From assembly GCA_944326355.1 (NCBI GenBank), contig CALVDO010000002.1, forward strand, positions 124,001 through 188,000: a DNA stretch of 64,000 nt. Direction: 5' to 3'. The stretch comes from an uncultured Bacteroidales bacterium. GTDB lineage: Bacteria > Bacteroidota > Bacteroidia > Bacteroidales > UBA932. Numbering within the stretch: position 1 is the stretch's first letter; each line of letters begins with the position of its first letter. The translations under genes were made by a program, and so were the position numbers. The notes beneath the pieces were generated by a model that saw only the letters and a list, made by a program, of their open reading frames with translations, was not told the origin of the DNA and did not search any database. This document shows, in pieces, positions 61,831-64,000 of the stretch.

Positions 61831-63037
61831 AAAAATCGTTCATGGAATTGTTGGTGTCCGCCAGCACCTCAAAGCCGAGGGCTGCTGAGGCCTCCTCATC
61901 TGTATTTCTGTATAAAGTGTGTCCGAGATAGTTCTCTGAGAGCGTGACATATCCTGCGTCTATCGCCGGGCAGAGCCTCTTCTTATTGTCGGATGAGCCG
62001 CCGTAGAACACTTCCACTCCGTCTATGACCCAGCTGACCGGTATCTTGGCCACCCTGTCCACCGTGCTTCCAGGCTTCTGTATCACGACATCCTCCATGT
62101 TGACATAGTCCTGAATGGAAGTCCCGCGGGCTCTGAAGATGACCGTGGCGGGAGAGAACACCGAGAAAGTGAACGCGTTGGCCTGTCCCATCTTTATCAC
62201 CACATTGAGGTAGCGGTCTCTGGTGATGTTGTTGCCCGGTGCGGGGTGATAGCTCGTGTTGGGGAAATAGACGCTGTTGTAGCATACGAAATATCCAGGC
62301 CTGTTGAGGTTGACTGAAAGCGGGTATTGCACAGTGTGGTCGATGGCTCCGCAGCACGCCACCACCGCGTCCTCTCCCGGCTGCAGCGGAAACGTCGTCC
62401 CGTCCCCTCCGAACTGCCATATCACCTGCACCACCGGAACGAAGTCCTGATAGACCGATGCTCCGGTCTCCGGGTCCTCAGTGACCCAGACGTTTGTGCC
62501 CTGCGAATTGTACGGGTCGAGAGTGGCGAGGCAGAGGCTGTCCAGGTACTGCACCTGAGTGCTGTTGTTATGGAGGATTATGTATTTGTCGTACTGATAA
62601 GTGCCTTCGAGCGGATAGGCCTGACACCCGCCGTTGTAGATCTCCTTTATCACGATGGCTCCCGACTTCGACTCAAGCAGGCTCACGGTGACGGCCATGT
62701 CCCTGTCCACGAGATTGACTTTGTCCGAGCTGCCGTTGAACACGTGCTCATCTGTCCTGTCGCTCACCGTGATGCGGTAGGCGCCGTTCGACAGGCTTAT
62801 TATGGCCCGTCCCTCGTCGTCCGTCTCCGCGACATATCTGTTCCCTCTGTTTATGTCCTCAATGTCTATCTTCACTCCCGCCCTTGAGAAATCTCTGAAG
62901 TCTTCGGGATATTCCAGATTGACGGTCAGCGAGTTCATCGTGCCGGCGTACGGGTCGGAGGTATCTATTGAGGCGCAGCCGGTCAGGAGTGCGGCCGCAA
63001 GCAGGAGAATCGCCGGGAGGATGCCCGAAGGTCTCAT
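61799..63037 (-). CDS. DUF4876-like surface lipoprotein
   Basis: A 412-residue lipoprotein: lipobox LLTGC near residue 21, an Ig-like N-terminal domain (LTVNLEYPEDFRDFSRAGVKI, NGAYRITVSD) and a DUF4876-type body (IVIKEIYNGGCQAYPLEGTYQYDKYIILHNNS, TSYHPAPGNNITRDRYLNVVIKMG). It follows the TonB receptor by 2 bp (receptor stop 63040), giving tight coupling. In such operons this protein is a plausible surface binder for the receptor substrate, comparable in position to SusD though unrelated. Ligand unknown. The start MRPSGILPAIL is preferred over an ATG 21 bp earlier. Confidence 0.82.
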   Translation of the reverse strand: MRPSGILPAILLLAAALLTGCASIDTSDPYAGTMNSLTVNLEYPEDFRDFSRAGVKIDIEDINRGNRYVAETDDEGRAIISLSNGAYRITVSDRTDEHVFNGSSDKVNLVDRDMAVTVSLLESKSGAIVIKEIYNGGCQAYPLEGTYQYDKYIILHNNSTQVQYLDSLCLATLDPYNSQGTNVWVTEDPETGASVYQDFVPVVQVIWQFGGDGTTFPLQPGEDAVVACCGAIDHTVQYPLSVNLNRPGYFVCYNSVYFPNTSYHPAPGNNITRDRYLNVVIKMGQANAFTFSVFSPATVIFRARGTSIQDYVNMEDVVIQKPGSTVDRVAKIPVSWVIDGVEVFYGGSSDNKKRLCPAIDAGYVTLSENYLGHTLYRNTDEEASAALGFEVLADTNNSMNDFYERSQQSLHE

Positions 63038-63039
63038 AT

Positions 63040-64000
63040 TCAGAATTTGAGTCTGCATGTCAGTCCATAATAAAAGTCCGGGGTGAATATGGCCGATACT
63101 CCCGTGGCCATTGAAGTCACCTGTTTCCGGGAATTGGTGAAATTGTTTGCGAAAAACGAGAGGGAGACATGGTCTCCGATCTCTTTGGTTATGCTGATGT
63201 TTGCCGAGAAATACGGCCCGTAGCCGTCGAGGGCGAACGTGTAGGCATTGGCCGACTTAAGCAGGAGGTTGGCGAAAGCCGGGTCAGCGGCGTTCTCGGC
63301 GGTAAATTCATGCACATTGCCGTCCAGATCCATGTAGGCGACGGGAAGCACGGCCGTATAGCTGTTCCCTCCGTATATGCTGCCTCCGGTGGCCGTGCTT
63401 CCGCCCTCGCTGACGTTGAAGGCGTATTCCTTTCCGCCGTATTCCGAGAGATTGCGCGAACGCTTGAGCAGCGAGGCCTCAAGACGGCAGGTGATGATGA
63501 TTCTCGCCTGCGGGATATGAGTGATGGCGGTGAGGTTGGCGTCCACGGAGTGAGTCCGCCTGCCGTTGTACACCGTCGCTCCCGAGCCGGTGGCGTATAT
63601 CCCCACATATTGATAGGAACGGTTCGGGAGGCTCGTGTGCGACCATCCGGTCTGATAGTGCCAGTAGAGGGAATTGTCAGTGTAGCTCGTCCATGCGTAG
63701 TTGGCGTCTATCCTGAACCGGGTGCGGATCGGCCGTATCTCCGGGAAGTCGATCACGAGCTCCACTCCGGCCCTGTGGATGTCCGCCCCGTTGTCCGCAT
63801 ACCTCGAGCTGACGAAAGTCCTGTCCGTCACGTTCACCTCCATCGGCGTCCAGAACTCATCCTCCGAGCCTCGGACATACACCATTCCCGTCTGACTGTC
63901 GACCCGTATCTGCGGATCGTCCGGCATGGTGAATCCTTCCGGAATCTGTATGTGGTTGTAGGAGAACGGAGTGTAGCTGTTGGAGTATTTGTACGGCCTG
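63040..64000 (-). CDS. TonB-dependent receptor, C-terminal part (5' end outside window)
   Basis: The frame stays open to the window edge, so only the last 319 residues are seen. They form transmembrane beta strands of the barrel (GVELVIDFPEIRPIRTRFRIDANYAW, ARIIITCRLEASLLKR) and end with DFYYGLTCRLKF, the aromatic-terminated last strand of TonB-dependent receptors; VSLSFFANNFTNSRK is the strand before it. The plug lies outside the window. It heads the operon with the DUF4876, DUF6850 and fimbrillin genes. The TonB at 16986 is a possible partner. Confidence 0.88.
   Translation of the reverse strand, partial: RPYKYSNSYTPFSYNHIQIPEGFTMPDDPQIRVDSQTGMVYVRGSEDEFWTPMEVNVTDRTFVSSRYADNGADIHRAGVELVIDFPEIRPIRTRFRIDANYAWTSYTDNSLYWHYQTGWSHTSLPNRSYQYVGIYATGSGATVYNGRRTHSVDANLTAITHIPQARIIITCRLEASLLKRSRNLSEYGGKEYAFNVSEGGSTATGGSIYGGNSYTAVLPVAYMDLDGNVHEFTAENAADPAFANLLLKSANAYTFALDGYGPYFSANISITKEIGDHVSLSFFANNFTNSRKQVTSMATGVSAIFTPDFYYGLTCRLKF

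Overview
The window looks like chromosomal DNA from an anaerobic or microaerophilic gut-type member of the Bacteroidales (phylum Bacteroidota). The evidence is the gene content: fused SecDF, a TonB energy transducer and TonB-dependent receptor, fimbrillin/FISUMP and FN3-like lipoproteins, CydAB with its DUF4492 partner, FloA/NfeD, and a Bacteroidota-type LptE - TPR - SecG cluster. Many genes are also preceded by the Bacteroidota -7 box TAnnTTTG rather than a sigma70 -10 box. I cannot name a genus.

Layout. Bases 1-485 hold the end of ychF. Bases 614-10056 form a leftward block: mfd, coaX, an outer-membrane barrel, a TPR protein, lptC and ppiD. An AT-rich gap (10057-10384) with repeated DnaA-box-like 9-mers separates it from a rightward block of ruvB, a C45-like amidase and sdhAB. 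Bases 15.6-26.2 kb hold housekeeping genes: hflX, tonB, ybeY, mnmG, ruvA, sufS-sufE-sufT, folK and glyS. Two parS-like palindromes lie here, one inside mnmG and one beside ruvA. Bases 26.4-31 kb encode three tandem surface lipoproteins of unknown role. Bases 31-37.5 kb encode a DUF4923 protein, a ThiL-like protein that lacks most catalytic motifs, tpx, the DUF4492-cydA-cydB oxidase operon and a secreted EEP-family phosphodiesterase. dnaE, secDF, a PD40/SPOR protein, nfeD and floA follow to 48 kb.

Bases 48.1-51.2 kb are the most disturbed part: a tRNA-Ser, a densely folded non-coding stretch, an orphan lipoprotein, a 3' scrap of a second alpha-fucosidase, a 5'-truncated Rpn-type nuclease and an intact GH29 fucosidase. 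Bases 51.4-58.3 kb encode an OmpA/TPR-like lipoprotein, a sigma54-type AAA+ regulator, lptE, a small TPR-like protein, secG and a ClpB that lacks its N-terminal domain. The right end (58.5-64 kb) is a leftward TonB-receptor operon with DUF4876-, DUF6850- and fimbrillin/FISUMP-type products.

How it fits together. Envelope assembly recurs: LptC, LptE, SecDF, SecG, PpiD, TonB and several surface lipoproteins. Genome maintenance is also prominent: mfd, ruvA, ruvB and dnaE, near candidate origin and centromere signals. The main unexplained signals are: (1) the DnaA-box-like array between mfd and ruvB; (2) the parS-like pair, one copy lying at the edge of an extra segment in MnmG; (3) short duplications of gene 3' ends running across stop codons in at least seven genes; (4) the folded region after tRNA-Ser; (5) the ThiL-like pseudoenzyme. 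All family names come from reading the translated sequence; no database search was run.
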